A DNA stretch of 64,000 nucleotides from Achatina immaculata (GCA_009760885.1 CM019696.1:47020517-47084516), one strand, 5' to 3'; positions 1-11,795 are shown, counted from the first letter of the stretch. Notes: generated by a model not told the origin, from the sequence alone. A program made the numbers and translations.

Positions 1-190
1 ATAAAAAATACATCTCCTCCAATCTTACCACAAAATAATACATCTCCTCCAATCTTACCATAAAATAATACATCTCCGCCAATCTTACCATAAATTAGTA
101 CATCTCCGATAAATCTTACCATAAAATAATACATCTCCGCCAAACTTAGCATAAAATAATACATCTCCGCCAAACTTAGCATATAATGAT
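1..190. repeat. Minisatellite, ~30-bp unit, about 6 copies
   Basis: Units of the form AATAATACATCTCCGCCAAT followed by CTTACCATA repeat with point differences. The array runs off the left edge of the window, so its full length is unknown. Later units carry AACTTAGCA in place of AATCTTACCA, which shows gradual divergence toward the right edge. Confidence 0.85.
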
Positions 191-487
191 TTGGCTCAGT
201 CAGGTTTACAACACAGTGTTAAAATCGGGCTAAACTTAACATAAAGAGATCAGGTGAGCTTACCCACTAATAAAGATCTTTCATAGAAGTGCTCTCTTCA
301 ACCACAGCGTGAGAGACACTGGGCTCACTTTCATACTCCTGGTTTAACTTGGTAATTCTCCATTTCGGGGGTGGCTTGAAGAAAAGGTCATGTCCGGTAT
401 CGAAGTCGAAATATAGAAGCATATCGATCTTCGTTAAATCTCAACTCTCCTTATTCCTCTGTCCCTATCTATATATTCATTTGCATG
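191..487. other. Unannotated spacer
   Basis: No reading frame, transposon end or tandem structure was recognised between the first two minisatellites. Confidence 0.5.
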
Positions 488-880
488 TCTTTGTCTTGAA
501 AACATAGCGAGAAACACAATAGTTTCTTAGATAAACATAGCGAGAAAGCAATAGTTTCTAAGATAAACATAGCGAAAAAGCAATAGTTTCTAAGATAAAC
601 ATAGCGAGAAAACAGTAATTTCCAAGATAAGCATAGAGAGAAAGTAATAGTTTCTAAGATAAACATAGCGAGAAAACAGTAATTTCCAAGATAAGCATAG
701 AAAGAAAGTAATAGTTTCTAAGATAAACATAGCGAGAAAGCAATATTTTCTAAAAAAAAAGCATAGCGAGAAAACAATAGTTTCTAAGTTAGACATAGCG
801 AGAAAACAATAGTTTCTAAGTTAGACATAGCGAGAAAACAATAGTTTCTAAGATAAACATAGCGAAAAAAGTTTCTAAGA
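488..880. repeat. Minisatellite, ~32-bp unit, about 12 copies
   Basis: The unit is built on TTTCTAAGATAAACATAGCG followed by AGAAAGCAATAG. Unit length varies by a few bases and some units read TTTCCAAGATAAGCATAGAG. Minus-strand open frames here (LETIVFSLCLS-like) are translations of the repeat and are not genes. Confidence 0.9.
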
Positions 881-1454
881 TAAACGGCGTCTTATTGCTA
901 AACATTAATAGTCTACAAACTTTGCTAGGTTTCTTCTGTTTTCCATCTATTTGAGTAGAAAGTGAGCACCATTTTTTTTTAAAAAGCGTTTCCAGCTTCG
1001 AGATCCTTCCGTCTTTTATCTCTCCTGAACTCGAGTCAGGGGCTGACTTTCAGAGGCCACACAAACTTTTATATGTTTAAATTCTCCGCCAAGCTGATGA
1101 AAGACCGTGTGTCATGGAGAACTACTCTGTTTATGTGTGCCTCTCTACTGTAAGAAGAAATGAGGCCTAAAATTTAAGACAAAAAAAAAAAAATAAAATA
1201 ACGACATCGCATACATACTCTTCCTTGCACAAGAAGAAAAGCCAAAGCTGTGCTTGCTGATACTGTGTTCGATTATGCTAATCTAATATCGATGGAGTCA
1301 GTCACGAGAGAAGCAATTGAACAGAAAGACAACCCAACAAGATTTTAACATCCATCTGCTCCAAAACCTTATACCACCCACACCAACATTGCTTTCAACC
1401 TATCATTATTTGCTACATTACATAAAGCAGAACTTCTTGACATTAAAACCTGAG
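881..1454. other. Unannotated spacer
   Basis: Ordinary AT-rich sequence with short A and T runs. Nothing was recognised. The open frame starting at 1317 is only informative in its last part, where it enters the LINE fragment beginning near 1455. Confidence 0.45.
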
Positions 1455-1672
1455 GGGAAAAATACTGATAATATTATAACAACAGGAAAACTAGAAGGAA
1501 GAGGATCAAGAAGAAGACCAAGAGAAATGATACTGGACAATATGACGGGATGTTGTGAAAGGAGATCACCAAATGAGCTGATGGCCTGCATGAAGGATCG
1601 GGTACTCTAGAGAAGCATAATAGTCAACGCCAGTCGGCACGGCACATGATGATGATGATGATGGTGATGATG
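1455..1672 (+). mobile_element. LINE family F, 5'-truncated 3' end with (TGA)n tail
   Basis: Translation gives an EGRGSRRRPREMILDNMTG stretch followed by ELMACMKDRVL and, after a stop, WRSIIVNASRHGT-like residues. This is the usual C-terminal end of an endonuclease/reverse-transcriptase polyprotein, after the RT domain. It runs into a TGATGA microsatellite at about 1647-1672, which serves as the 3' tail. The last ~130 bp match the insertion at 21640-21767 closely. No target duplication was found. Confidence 0.75.
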
Positions 1673-3049
1673 GGGAAAAAAGGGCATCATTCGGGTTTCT
1701 TGGATGATTGAAAGAACATCTATCACGTGACTATCCGCAGTTTAGAAAAGAACTCAAACAACTTCCTTTAAGCATCTGGACATGACCATCGTTATAGTTT
1801 TCGTCAATAACTTCGGGGGGGGGGGGAGTGTTTTAATTGGCACTAAGTAAGTCCAACAACAGCCGATCTGTTTGTCATGAGGAATCGCTGGAAACAGTTC
1901 AATAAATTTCTATCAATCTGTTCTTCAGAAGCAATCTCCTTTTGTTGCCTAAATCTCCCTTGTTCTTATCAAGAACTTGTGGGAGAAAACTTCTTTATCT
2001 TCCTATCAATCTCTTGGGCAAAAGCATTCTTCTCGGTGTACATCAAGGAATTGGGGAAAAAAATAGCCCATCAAGTCTCCATCAATCTCTCCCGTAGGTG
2101 CATTCTCCTTAGTCTCCATCAAGAACAATAAAAACAAAAAGGCATGATAATTGCTCCGACAGCGACATATCTTAAGCTCCAGAGAAACCAACAGCTCCGA
2201 CAACCAAACTATCTGAGCCTCTCATCACGTCTACATTCTAAAACTGGCACATCGGCAAAAGCTTTTGGGGTATCTTCGGGGTCAGATCAAAGATTATACA
2301 ACGTGCAACGCTTTCCCTGTCCTGGAGACGGCACGATTTTAACCCCGTGAGATTTTTGTGACAAGGAGTTAACATGTCGGTATCGCGGTAAGTAATCGAC
2401 TGATGTGTCTCACCAAGTCGGGCTCGAGAGCAAAATAAAAAATTACTAAGTTCAGGCGTTACCTGACGAGATCGAATAGTCCAAGTACTTTGTCAGGAAA
2501 GTCGATTTTGTCCAGACATAATCAGAGGTGGGTGGAGTAATTGAGGTAGATCTGGCAGTCAGAAGATGAAAAGATTATAACTTTGATTCGCGGTTTAGCC
2601 ATGTCTTGGAACTAGCTTGGACTTTGTTAGAAATATAAACCCATGAAAGCCACTGTCCCCACCCCCACCACAGACAACGTGACTGAAAGCGCATGAAATT
2701 ATTGCTGGCGTATTATTAAGATTCGTTACGTAGAGGAGACAGCTGTCACAGCCCACAGCTAACTAACTGCTTGCGTCATGACTGATGACTCATTGCCCAT
2801 CAAACACCCTGGCACATCTGGCCGTAGGAGTTCCCCCAGGTATGACTGATGAGGCAGGAGTCACGTGACTATCGTCAGTATAGAATGTGTGAAAAAGGCA
2901 CTGAAGCCTTCTCTGGCATTTTTTTTTCTGGAGGGGAGAGGGTTGGGGTGTTGGGGGGGGGGGGTGCTTGACTCCAGGGCCTGCAAAACAAAGCTTCTGT
3001 AACCCACTTCTCATCCGACACGATGCCAGTGCTTCCATTGGCAGATAGA
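1673..3049. other. Unannotated region
   Basis: No supported gene. Short runs of G occur at about 1816 and 2954. Open frames at 1877-2131, 2006-2203 and 2144-2350 are short, overlapping and match no family recognised here. Confidence 0.5.
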
Positions 3050-3195
3050 ACAACAAAAATAACAGTAACAACAACACCAACAATAACAATAGCAACAGCA
3101 ATAACAATAACAATAACAATAGCAACAGCAATAACAATAACAACAACAATAACAATAACAAAAGCAATAACAATAACAACAACAATAACAATCAT
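3050..3195. repeat. Imperfect AAC/AATAAC microsatellite
   Basis: Alternating AACAAT, AACAAC and AGCAAC triplets. Read on the minus strand this gives poly-Leu or poly-Ile/Val open frames, which are artefacts of the repeat. Confidence 0.9.
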
Positions 3196-3778
3196 GTAAA
3201 GACTCCTTTAATTAGTTCATTTTGCCGCCATGAAATAATCTAATTCCTTTCCTTACTCCTCTTTACCCGGCATGCCTATATCAGCATCCATTTTTTCTTC
3301 CACTTCCGGTCTCACCTTCTTTCCTTAACTTTTTTCTTTATTATTACAATAAAATAGTCATTAGACGTACACCAACCATATCCTGACAACTCAACTGACA
3401 AAGGACAGATCCTGAACACTGCTTCTGCTAAGTGACTAAATTACAGAAGGGGAAAGTTTCTAAGAACAAAACAAAAATCGGAGATAACAATTGTTGGAAT
3501 TTAGACCATGAGGAAGTAGACATCCAGTGCGATAAATAAGTGGAATCTCAGGAGCCCTATTACTCTTCGCGGACATTTATGATTTATTTCTTGTTTTGGT
3601 TCGCTTATAGTCCATTATTTTTTAACCATGTTTCTTTCCTGTTGTTCTTACTTTTTTTAAAAATTGCTTCTAACATCTTCTAAAGTTTTTTTATGCTTGG
3701 CTGTTAAGATTTAGAGTACTTGAAAACATTACAACAACAGGAAAGATAATATGTCCGCAGTGACCCGGTTGTATGATT
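3196..3778. other. Unannotated spacer
   Basis: No gene, repeat or transposon end recognised. Confidence 0.45.
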
Positions 3779-3801
3779 GGGGGGGGGGGGGGGGGGGGGG
3801 G
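3779..3801. repeat. Poly-G tract of 23 bases
   Basis: An uninterrupted run of G, one of several unusually long G or C homopolymers in the window. Confidence 0.95.
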
Positions 3802-3885
3802 TAACAACTCTGAGTTCAGGGTAGAACTAATGCAATCGAGATCTGTTGGGAAACGTGAGGACATATGCCCATGTATATAGCACAT

Positions 3886-3984
3886 GAAGATGATGATGAT
3901 GAGGAGGAGGAGGAGGAGGAGGAGGATGATTATGACGATGACGAGGCCAATGACAATGATAATGACGACGACGACGATGATGAC

Positions 3985-4020
<36 letters not shown>
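3886..4020. repeat. (GAT)n / (GAG)n microsatellite
   Basis: Starts as GATGAT, changes to GAGGAG, then to a mixed GACGATGAT stretch and ends in pure GAT. All the poly-Asp/Glu, poly-Met/Arg and poly-His/Ser frames over it are repeat translations. Confidence 0.95.
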
Positions 4021-4934
4021 AAAACATCAGACGCCATTGCTTCATTTCTCCAACTCCCCAACCCCCACCCCCACGGGCAGCCGTAACAGCACTCAAGTAA
4101 ATGAAAAAAGCTGACAACCAGCCCACACAACGGCCCAGCGTGAAACTACAGCATCGTCACGCCCCTATAAATCTACATCAGCGTGACATTTGAATACCAT
4201 CAATTTTTACATTAACAGCCTCACTCATAAGTGTCGGTCACACATCACGCGGTGAGATGAATGCGGTCGCTCTCCCGCAAAGGCTACATCATAGATTCAC
4301 TCATTGCCGAAACTTTTTATTTTTGGGCATTCGATCCAGTTCCTTTTTTCCAAAATTTACAAGTCTCCTTTACATCAATCACGAGACTTTACGTCCAGTC
4401 TGAACATCAATAATTCACCAGTCGCCTCGCTGATTTTTGAACATTGTGATTACTTTTAAACAGGTTTTCAACTCCAGACATTCTCCTGTGCTTTGTTGCT
4501 GGGAGATTTTGCTATTCAACTTCTTGTTTTCCATTGACGGTTCAGTATTTCTGAATCGCTGACTTTGATTAATCCCTGAAAATAGTAGTATTTTTTTTTC
4601 CAGTATTTACGAAGAGTACGTGGTTTGAGTCTTTTGTTTCTGACTGTAGTGAAAAGATTCTGATGCAATGTTTCCTGAGTAAACATTTATTTTCCAAGGA
4701 AAAAAAATCGATAAAAATCTTCTATATTTGACTACGTTGATATCCCAGATGTGATTGAAGAAATTTGAAAGAAATGTCCATGCTGTTGATAAAGACAAAC
4801 CGAAACCCCTTACTAGGTTATAAAACATGTTTTACTAAGTAAGGGAATTCATGAGAGTCTCCCCATTCATGGCAGTGTTTGCCTACTACCACATGATTTA
4901 AATTCCAGCCATTGTTATCTCCATGCGTAAAATA
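4021..4934. other. Unannotated region
   Basis: No recognisable gene or element. The minus-strand frame at 4607-4828 has no family signature. Confidence 0.45.
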
Positions 4935-5800
4935 GGAAAAAAAAAGTAGGAACGGCTTTATTACTTAACGACCACACAGTTGTGACCTTTCAGTGTGAAC
5001 CTTTATCATGCAAAAAACACACAGGACGAAGAAATAGAGAGAGGAGATAAACTCTAAATTCACATGAATGCTAGGAATGGACAAAGAAAAAAAAAGAATA
5101 AAATAAAATAATTGGAGCACTTAGCTGTGACTTGTAAGAGGCTGTGTTCAGAAGAGCGCACGGTGGAGTGTAGATAATGCTTAAATGGAAACTTGCGATG
5201 TGTGATAGGCAGGTAGAAAATGGGGAGAGGGCAGGGAGGGTGGAATCGTGGAAAGGGGAAAGGGGAGAGAGCGATACAATGGTAATCTAGCCAGGAGAAG
5301 GTGGAATAGATGATTATAGTTTGGGTAGAGGGGTTGTAATCTGATACTGTGAGGAGGTTCTGAATTATGTATTACAAGTGAGAAAGGGGAATATGATTGT
5401 AAAACACGAGAATGTCAGGTGCAGCTGAATTACAAGTTCAAACCATGTGGTTCCAGTGTTCTATATTCCTAAATGTAGCGGTTCTCAAGCACTAGGCGTG
5501 ACATTGATTGATTTCTGTTACCAGAAAATCAGATTTGCCTCTATGGTTGGGACAATTGAAATGATTAGGGACTGGTTTCGAAGCATGCTAGATGATATCA
5601 TGCAGATGTTTTTCCATGAGGTCACCTAATCTGAGACACGTTTCACCAATATAAGTTATCCTGCATCTTTTTGCATACATTGGCATATATCACATTCCGG
5701 GACTCACATGTGAATCTCTCACAGAGAGTGAGGATAGTTTATGGGAAGGTGATCGTTTTCGTTTTCCAAACTAGAGGGCAAGTGTTATCTCCAATCCCTT
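4935..5800 (-). mobile_element. Penelope-like element remnant with GIY-YIG domain (copy 1)
   Basis: Read on the minus strand, about 5690-5500 translates to AKRCRITYIGETCLRLGDLM, then EKHLHDII and ASKPVPNHFNCPNH. This is the pattern of the GIY-YIG endonuclease domain that follows the reverse transcriptase in Penelope-like elements (family knowledge: GxYIGET...LxxRxxEH...KPVAxHF). Stops interrupt the frame, so it is dead. Downstream on the same strand the sequence matches 23255-23945 on the plus strand over roughly 700 bp. At about 5015-4976 both copies carry a GGTTCAC...GAAA motif resembling a decayed hammerhead ribozyme core. The upstream limit is not clear. Confidence 0.7.
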
Positions 5801-6177
5801 GCCCCCCTCCCTCACAGTATGATTTATTCCCTTTCCCTTCTTGATAAAAAGGCATATCAGTGTTTGTATGTCTGTTAGAAAGTACGTCTTTTATGAGGAT
5901 AAAAGTCTTAAAGAATATTCACCTGAGAAACGGAAGAAAAAAAAATAGCGTAATACTTGTATATTCATCGAAGGAAAGAAAGCACTTTAGTGCTTCTGGA
6001 GTAGTTAACGAGAAAGGAATATTGATGCATTGGTCATTAATTATTATTCATCTTTAAACAATTTTTTTGCTATAATAAAAGTTGGTATCACGTTTTTTAT
6101 ACATCAAATGAGGCAGCAGTACAAATATTCCTGTGTCTTAGTGAGACATACAGGGAATATCGTGCTCTTTTTAGCCA
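5801..6177. other. Unannotated spacer
   Basis: Nothing recognised apart from short A runs. Confidence 0.4.
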
Positions 6178-6763
6178 TACCTGTCGGCACACAGGACGGC
6201 GGTGTTATCAGTGTCACTATACCTGTCGGCACACAGGACGGCGGTGTTATCAGTGTCACTATACCTGTCGGCACACAGGACGGCGGTGTTATCAGTGTCA
6301 CTATACCTGTCGGCACACAGGACGGCGGTGTTATCAGTGTCACTATACCTGTCGGCACACAGGACGGCGGTGTTATCAGTGTAACCGTACCTGTCGGCAC
6401 ACAGGACGGCGGTGTTATCAGTGTCATCATACCTGTCGGTACACAGTACGGCGGTGTTATCAGTGTCACTACAACTTGCGGCACACAGGACGGCGGTGTT
6501 ATCAGTGTCACTACAACTTGCGGCACACAGGACGGCGGTGTTATCAGTGTCACTACAACTTGCGGCACACAGTACAGCGGTGTTATCAGTGTCACTACAA
6601 CTTGCGGCACACAGTACAGCGGTGTTATCAGTGTCACTACAACTTGCGGCACACAGTACAGCGGTGTTATCGATGTCACCATACCTGTCAGCACACAGGG
6701 CTGTGGTGTTATCTGTGTCACCACACCTTTTGCACACAGGGCCGTGGTGTTATCGGTTTCACT
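6178..6763. repeat. Minisatellite, 42-bp unit, about 14 copies
   Basis: The unit contains CTGTCGGCACACAGGACGGC then GGTGTTATCAGTGTCACTATA. Because 42 is a multiple of three, several frames stay open on both strands (IPVGTQDGGVISVT repeated). Substitutions cluster: later units share ACAACTTGCGGC instead of ATACCTGTCGGC, so the right half expanded from a variant unit. Confidence 0.95.
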
Positions 6764-6825
6764 CTCTTCTTCGTTTCTTACCTGAGCTCCAAGAGAACCG
6801 AGATATGCACTTCTACACCTGTGTT

Positions 6826-6936
6826 AAATAGGGTATATAAGTGGTCAGTATAAACGGGAAATATAAATGGGGAGTATAAATTAGTATAAAATGGAAGTAT
6901 AAATGGGGTATAAATGGGGCGTATAAATGGAGCTTC
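6826..6936. repeat. TATAAATGGGG minisatellite, left part
   Basis: Imperfect 12-14 bp units such as GGAGTATAAAT and GGGGCGTATAAATG. The same array continues at 10022-10170, so it was split by the LINE lying between. Each unit contains a TATA-box-like TATAAAT. Confidence 0.85.
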
Positions 6937-8277
6937 TAAATCAATCAATCAATCAAGTGCCGTGCCACGTGACGTAGGCGATCAATTCTCTCCACGATTC
7001 CCTGTTTTTATACTTGATTATGAGATCCACCGGTGACTTTCTTCCTAGCCACATTGACAGCCCGTCCAGTAACTTCTCTCTCCGTCGTCCTCTGTCTCTT
7101 CTCCCTCAGTTTTTCCAGTTACCACAATGTGTTCCAATTTTCCTCTTCTCAGAAAATGTCCTACAAATCTCGCTTGTCTGCCTCTGATCTTTGCTGTAAT
7201 TTGCCTTTTAACTTCAGCCTTTCTTAACATTTCTTCGTTGGTTTTCTTAGCTGTTCATGGTACCTTCAACATCCTTCTTATAAACTACATTTCCATGGCC
7301 TCCATTTCTCGATATACTCTCTTATTCATGGACCATGCTTCACATCCATAAAAAAATTGGCTCGGTGTAACATTTAAGTACTCGGAATCTTGTTCCCATT
7401 GATATGGATCTTTTGCACAAGATGTTTCTCATTTTCTAGAATGCTGAGTGGCCTGAGCCCATCTGCTTTTTATTTCATTGTGAAATTTCCCATCAGCTGT
7501 TATCATTGTTCTTAAGTACTTGAATCTATCAACTTGTTTCAGTTCTGTGCCATCGATGGTAATGCTACATTTTGGTGGTATTCTTTTCTTTGAGATGACC
7601 TCTTATTTGCAGATAACACTACGGCCCTGTGTACTGACAGTCTTATTTTTTTGTTCAGGCTGAGACCTTTACTCTTACTTTCACGAACCACGATGTCCAG
7701 AAGAGCCTGTAGCTCCCTTTCACTTTTAGCAATCAGAAATGTATCGTCTGCATATCTTAAGTTGTTAAGGCTGTACCCGCCAAATGATATTCCTTGCAAG
7801 TTCTCTATATTTCTCATTATATTTTCACTGAAAATGGAGAAGATGTCAAGAGATAGAACACATTCTTGTCTAACTCTCAAATTTTATGTCTTGGAATGTT
7901 TCTGTTTGGTTCTCAACCCTCATTGCTGCTGATTGCTGCCAGTGTATGCTTTTGTTTTGATGAGTTTCAGATCTTTCCCATCGATGTTGATGTCTTCCAG
8001 CATTTTTATAATTTCTGTGTGTCTCACATTATCGAATGCTTTACAGTAGTCTATGAAGCATAAGTATAGGTCCGTCTTTATTTCTGTTGATCTTTCCATC
8101 AATGTTCTCAATATATATATGGCATTACTTGTGCTTATCCTTCGACGAAGCCACACTGTTCTTAGCGATTTTTGGTTTTATTTTGCCCCTGACTCTTCTC
8201 ATGACAATACGAAGCAGGATTTTGGTAACATGGCTCATAAGACTAATGGTTCGATGTTCTTCACATTCAACAGAACC
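6937..8277 (-). mobile_element. LINE family F, 3' half: reverse transcriptase to 3' end
   Basis: On the minus strand from 8277 downward the translation begins GSVECEEHRTISLMSHVTK (start of the RT domain). It continues with LCFIDYCKAFDNVRH (RT motif A), NIDGKDLKLI, a CVLSLDIFSI stretch corresponding to the QGC..SP motif, and LRYADDTFLIAKSE with the catalytic YADD box at about 7765. A C-terminal EMQFIRRMLKVP..TAKKTNEE and GHFLRRGKL follow. The element ends in an ATCA/TTGA tail at 6938-6953. Frameshifts and stops make it inactive. It is the sense half of the element whose 5' half lies inverted next to it. Confidence 0.85.
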
Positions 8278-10021
8278 AAACTCTAACTTCAAACCCCTTT
8301 GCTGCCTTGTAGGGTAGGTTCTGGCCAGAGTCAAAGGCTAGGGGAGTAAACCATAAACAAACCGGTGGAAGGCAAGGGGAAACCAACACTGTACATTCCC
8401 AAGAACAATCATAACGACGTCCGATAGGGACCATCACGTGCGACAGGTGATACCAGATCGTCATCCAACTGCTGTACGCAAAGAAAACACGAGCAACACC
8501 ACAGTAATTGCAACATGGCACATTAGAACAATAACAGAACTTGGAAAACTGGAAAGCATCGAACAAGAAGTGGAAATTAACACCCTTGGTTTATGTGAAA
8601 TGAGATGAACTGAAGCAGGAAGAAGAGATCATAAATACTTCAAAATAATATATTCCGGGGGGAAACCAGTGTAGAAATGGAGTTGGCATAATATTGGATA
8701 AGAAGACAGCAAGAACTGTGAAAGGTTTCTGGTGCATATCAGACAGAGTGTTAATGGTTAAATTACAGGGCTACCCAATAGACACAAATATCATCCAACT
8801 TTACGCACCAACTTCATAAAGTTTTGATGATGAGATAAAAGAATTTTACAACAATCTGGACATGGCAATGAAACAGTGCAAACCATGGGAAGTAAACTTT
8901 GTGCTGGGAGATTTAAACGCAAAAGTAGGGACTGAACAAGACAATGAAGCTACTGGCAAGTATGGACTAGGTATCAGAAATACAAGAGGAGAGATATTGA
9001 TTGAGTGGGCAGAAAAGAATAAAATAATAAAAGGAAATACTTGGTTTCAACAACACCCAAGGTGACTATGGACAAGGAAAAGCCCAAATAATATTTTACG
9101 TAACCAGATAGATTACATTATGATCAACAGAAGATTCAGGAACTCACTAACATCCGTGAAAACAAGACCAAGCGCAGACTGCGACAGTGACCACATCCCA
9201 GTCGTAGGAAAAGTGAGAATCAGGCTAAAGAGAGTAAAGGTAGCAGCTAAAAACAAGGAGCTAGATAGAGAGCTGTTACGGAAAGATAAAGCAATACAAG
9301 AAAAATATAGGACCATAGTACATAATAGATGTAATGCTATAGAGAAGACTGAAACAACTGATGAACAATGGAATATGCTTAAAGACTCTATTAAAAAAAC
9401 ATCTATTGGAAATCCTACCTCCAAATAAAGGACATGATAAACAGGGGTGAATGACAGAAGAAATTTTGCAACTAATGGATCGGAGAAGAAGTGTTAAGGA
9501 AGATAAAGATGAATATGACAAAATTAATAAAGAAATAAGATACAAATGCAATAAAGTTCAAGAAGAGTGGCTAAATAAGAAATGTAATGACACAGAGACA
9601 CACTATCATGGAAACGCAAAAGACATGTTCAAACAAATAAAGGAGTTAGCACACAAAAGGGCATACCACAAGACTGGTTGCCTGAAGTCAAAGGAAGGGC
9701 ATACAATAATTGACAGAGATGAAATAATGCCACGACGGTGCAAATGCATTAGAGAACTATATGAGGAAAATAGAAGCGAAATAGATATACGAAATAATAA
9801 TGAAAGGCCTCCCATATTAAAGGCAGAAGTGGAAGAAGCCACCAAACACACGAAGAACAACAAAGCAACAGGACCAAATAAAATCACAAAGGAAGAATTG
9901 GAAGCATTAGGAGAGCTTGACACTGAAATAATTACCAGATTGCTAAATGACAAATGTAACAGTAACTATGTCCCATCAGACCTTTTGCAATCAGTTTTCA
10001 TTGCCCTACCAAAGAAACAAG
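8278..10021 (+). mobile_element. LINE family F, inverted 5' half: 5'UTR, endonuclease, RT start
   Basis: After about 200 bp of untranslated sequence, the plus strand encodes an apurinic-like endonuclease. NGVGIILDKKTARTV is followed by IIQLYAPTS, then NFVLGDLNAKVGTEQDNEATG (8890-8960) and SADCDSDHIPVVGKVR with the catalytic SDH near 9185. A linker domain follows, with KATGPNKITKEELEALGE and finally SVFIALPKKQ at 10020. The RT domain stops exactly there. The missing continuation is what the adjacent minus-strand segment begins with. One stop at 9062 and a frame break near 9425 are present. Confidence 0.85.
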
Positions 10022-10170
10022 CATATAATGTGGGAGTATAAATGGGACGTTTTAATGAGGTGTATAAATGCGGCGTATAAATGGGGCGTATAAATGAGGA
10101 TTATAAATGGGGCATTAAATGGAGAGTTTATATGGGGAGTATAAATGGGGCGTATAAATTGGGCCTTGGT
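10022..10170. repeat. TATAAATGGGG minisatellite, right part
   Basis: Continuation of the array at 6826-6936 on the far side of the LINE. Units read GGGGCGTATAAATG and GGGAGTATAAATG with several diverged copies. Confidence 0.85.
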
Positions 10171-10272
10171 CAAGTAACCGAATTTTTCAATGAGAGATGT
10201 ATGCACTAGTCACTACACTACTCCCGTGCCCAGTACCACAAACTAGCGTGTTGTACTTAGTATGGATTTAGC

Positions 10273-10311
10273 ATGGATGGATGGATGGATGGATGGATGG
10301 ATGGATGGATA
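10273..10311. repeat. (GGAT)n microsatellite
   Basis: About ten GGAT copies ending in AGAGAG. Confidence 0.95.
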
Positions 10312-10710
10312 GAGAGTCACATAGACTGCCTCCAACATAAGACAAGAGACATATGATGTGGACAGCTAATGTACGCTACACCTAACCTCTGATAAAAGCA
10401 CCTGATATCTTCTCACCTCTGAAATAACTCGAACATTTCTTGATAACGTTTTTAACAGCGGCTACAGACACGAAGAAAAAAAAACAGGTTACCAGAAAAG
10501 ATTAATTTCATATACACGAGATTAATATGTACGCTCTTCCTGTATTTCTGTAAGATTTCAAAGCTCTGTGCTCTATAGATCTTTATCTCCCTGCGGAGCT
10601 GATTAGAGGAAACATACAGGAACGAATGGGAGAACTAACCACGAGCAAGAATCTTTCATTGCGCCAGTTGTTCGCTGCGAGGGCGGAAAGGCATTCAAGG
10701 GACGAGCAAA
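10312..10710. other. Unannotated spacer
   Basis: No feature recognised between the GGAT run and the 33-bp minisatellite. Confidence 0.45.
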
Positions 10711-10974
10711 CTGTGTCAGTAAATTGATGCTTTGGAAGTTCCACTGTGTCAGTAAATTGATGCTTTGAAAGTTCCACTGTGTCAGTAAATTGATGCTTTG
10801 GAAGTTCCACTGTGTCAGTAAATTGATGCTTTGGAAGTTCCACTGTGTCAGTAAATTGATGCTTTGAAAGTTCCACTGTGTCAGTAAATTGATGCTTTGG
10901 AAGTTCCACTGTGTCAGTAAATTGATGCTTTGGAAGTTCCACTGTGTCAGTAAATTGATGCTTTGGAAGTTCCA
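10711..10974. repeat. Minisatellite, 33-bp unit, exactly 8 copies
   Basis: The unit begins CTGTGTCAGTAAATTGATGC and ends TTTGGAAGTTCCA. The array is 264 bp long, 8 x 33, nearly perfect apart from GGAAG/GAAAG variation. Minus-strand frames reading VELPKHQFTDT and its alternatives are repeat translations. Confidence 0.97.
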
Positions 10975-11080
10975 CAAAAGCTAACACCTGCCTTCTCCAG
11001 AACCGTGCTCTGAGACGACAAGTTGTTCCGATATTAATCCGCCCACCACATCACGTGATAAGTCTGGTTGCTGGCTATAC

Positions 11081-11107
11081 TGTTGTTGTTGTTGTTGTTG
11101 TTGTTGC
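11081..11107. repeat. (GTT)n microsatellite
   Basis: Nine uninterrupted GTT triplets. Confidence 0.9.
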
Positions 11108-11176
11108 TAGTGCCGTTGTTGCGATTTCCCTGGACTCAGCAACTCTTCAAAGACTATTTTCTATAGTACAGTTAAA

Positions 11177-11536
11177 ATGATGTTAAAGCACGAGCAGTCT
11201 GTGCAATGAGGAGTAGGTCCTATGATGTTAAAGCACGGGCAGTGTATGGGATGAGGAGTAGGTCCTATGATGTTAAAGCACGGGCAGTGTATGGGATGAG
11301 GAGTAGGTCCTATGATGTTAAAGCACGGGCAGTGTATGGGATGAGGAGTAGGTCCTATGATGTTAAAGCACGGGCAGTGTATGGGATGAAGGGTAGGTCC
11401 TATGATGTTAAAGCACGGGCAGTGTATGGGATGAATGGTAGGTCCTATGATGTTAAAGCACGGGCAGTGTATGGGATGACGAGTAGGTCCTATGATGTTA
11501 AAGCACGGGCAGTGTGTGCGATGAGGGGTAAGTTAA
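11177..11536. repeat. Minisatellite, 45-bp unit, 8 copies
   Basis: The unit includes ATGATGTTAAAGCACGGGCA and GTGTATGGGATGAGGAGTAGG. As 45 is a multiple of three, a 114-residue frame stays open (MRSRSYDVKARAVYG repeated), but it has no gene context. The last three units diverge at GAGGAG to AAGGGT, AATGGT and ACGAGT. Confidence 0.95.
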
Positions 11537-11792
11537 CATCATTTTGCTGAAATTAATGACCACAAGAAACGAGATTCTCTGTAACTCTCTACCGCCTTGG
11601 AGTTCTGCCCTGTTAGCCACATTGAAAGAGCTCATCTGTGGCATCAAGAAGAAAGGGGATATGGTCTTGATCAGTTCCCGTTCCCTCGTTCTAAAAACCA
11701 AACCATCGTTTCAGCGTCTCATCCTTGCTTCCGTGATAATTTTGGAAAAAACCACAGGCTTAAGAAGGGAGGGAGAAAGAGAGAGAGTGAGT

Positions 11793-11795
<3 letters not shown>
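11537..11795. other. Unannotated spacer
   Basis: No recognisable gene; overlapping short open frames only. Confidence 0.4.

Noticed and set aside
2790..3195. Minus-strand frame with about 35 consecutive leucines
   Set aside because: Translation of the AAC/AAT microsatellite; the overlapping Ile/Val frame is equally open.
3827..4126. His-, Asp/Glu- and Ser-rich frames that could look like metal-binding or acidic proteins
   Set aside because: All three come from the GAT/GAG repeat read in different frames and strands.
6030..6853. Repetitive 251- and 206-residue proteins over the 42-bp array
   Set aside because: The unit is a multiple of three, so five frames are open at once; no start context, signal or codon bias favours one.
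10583..10987. Possible 11-residue repeat protein VELPKHQFTDT
   Set aside because: 33-bp minisatellite, with a second minus-strand frame equally open.
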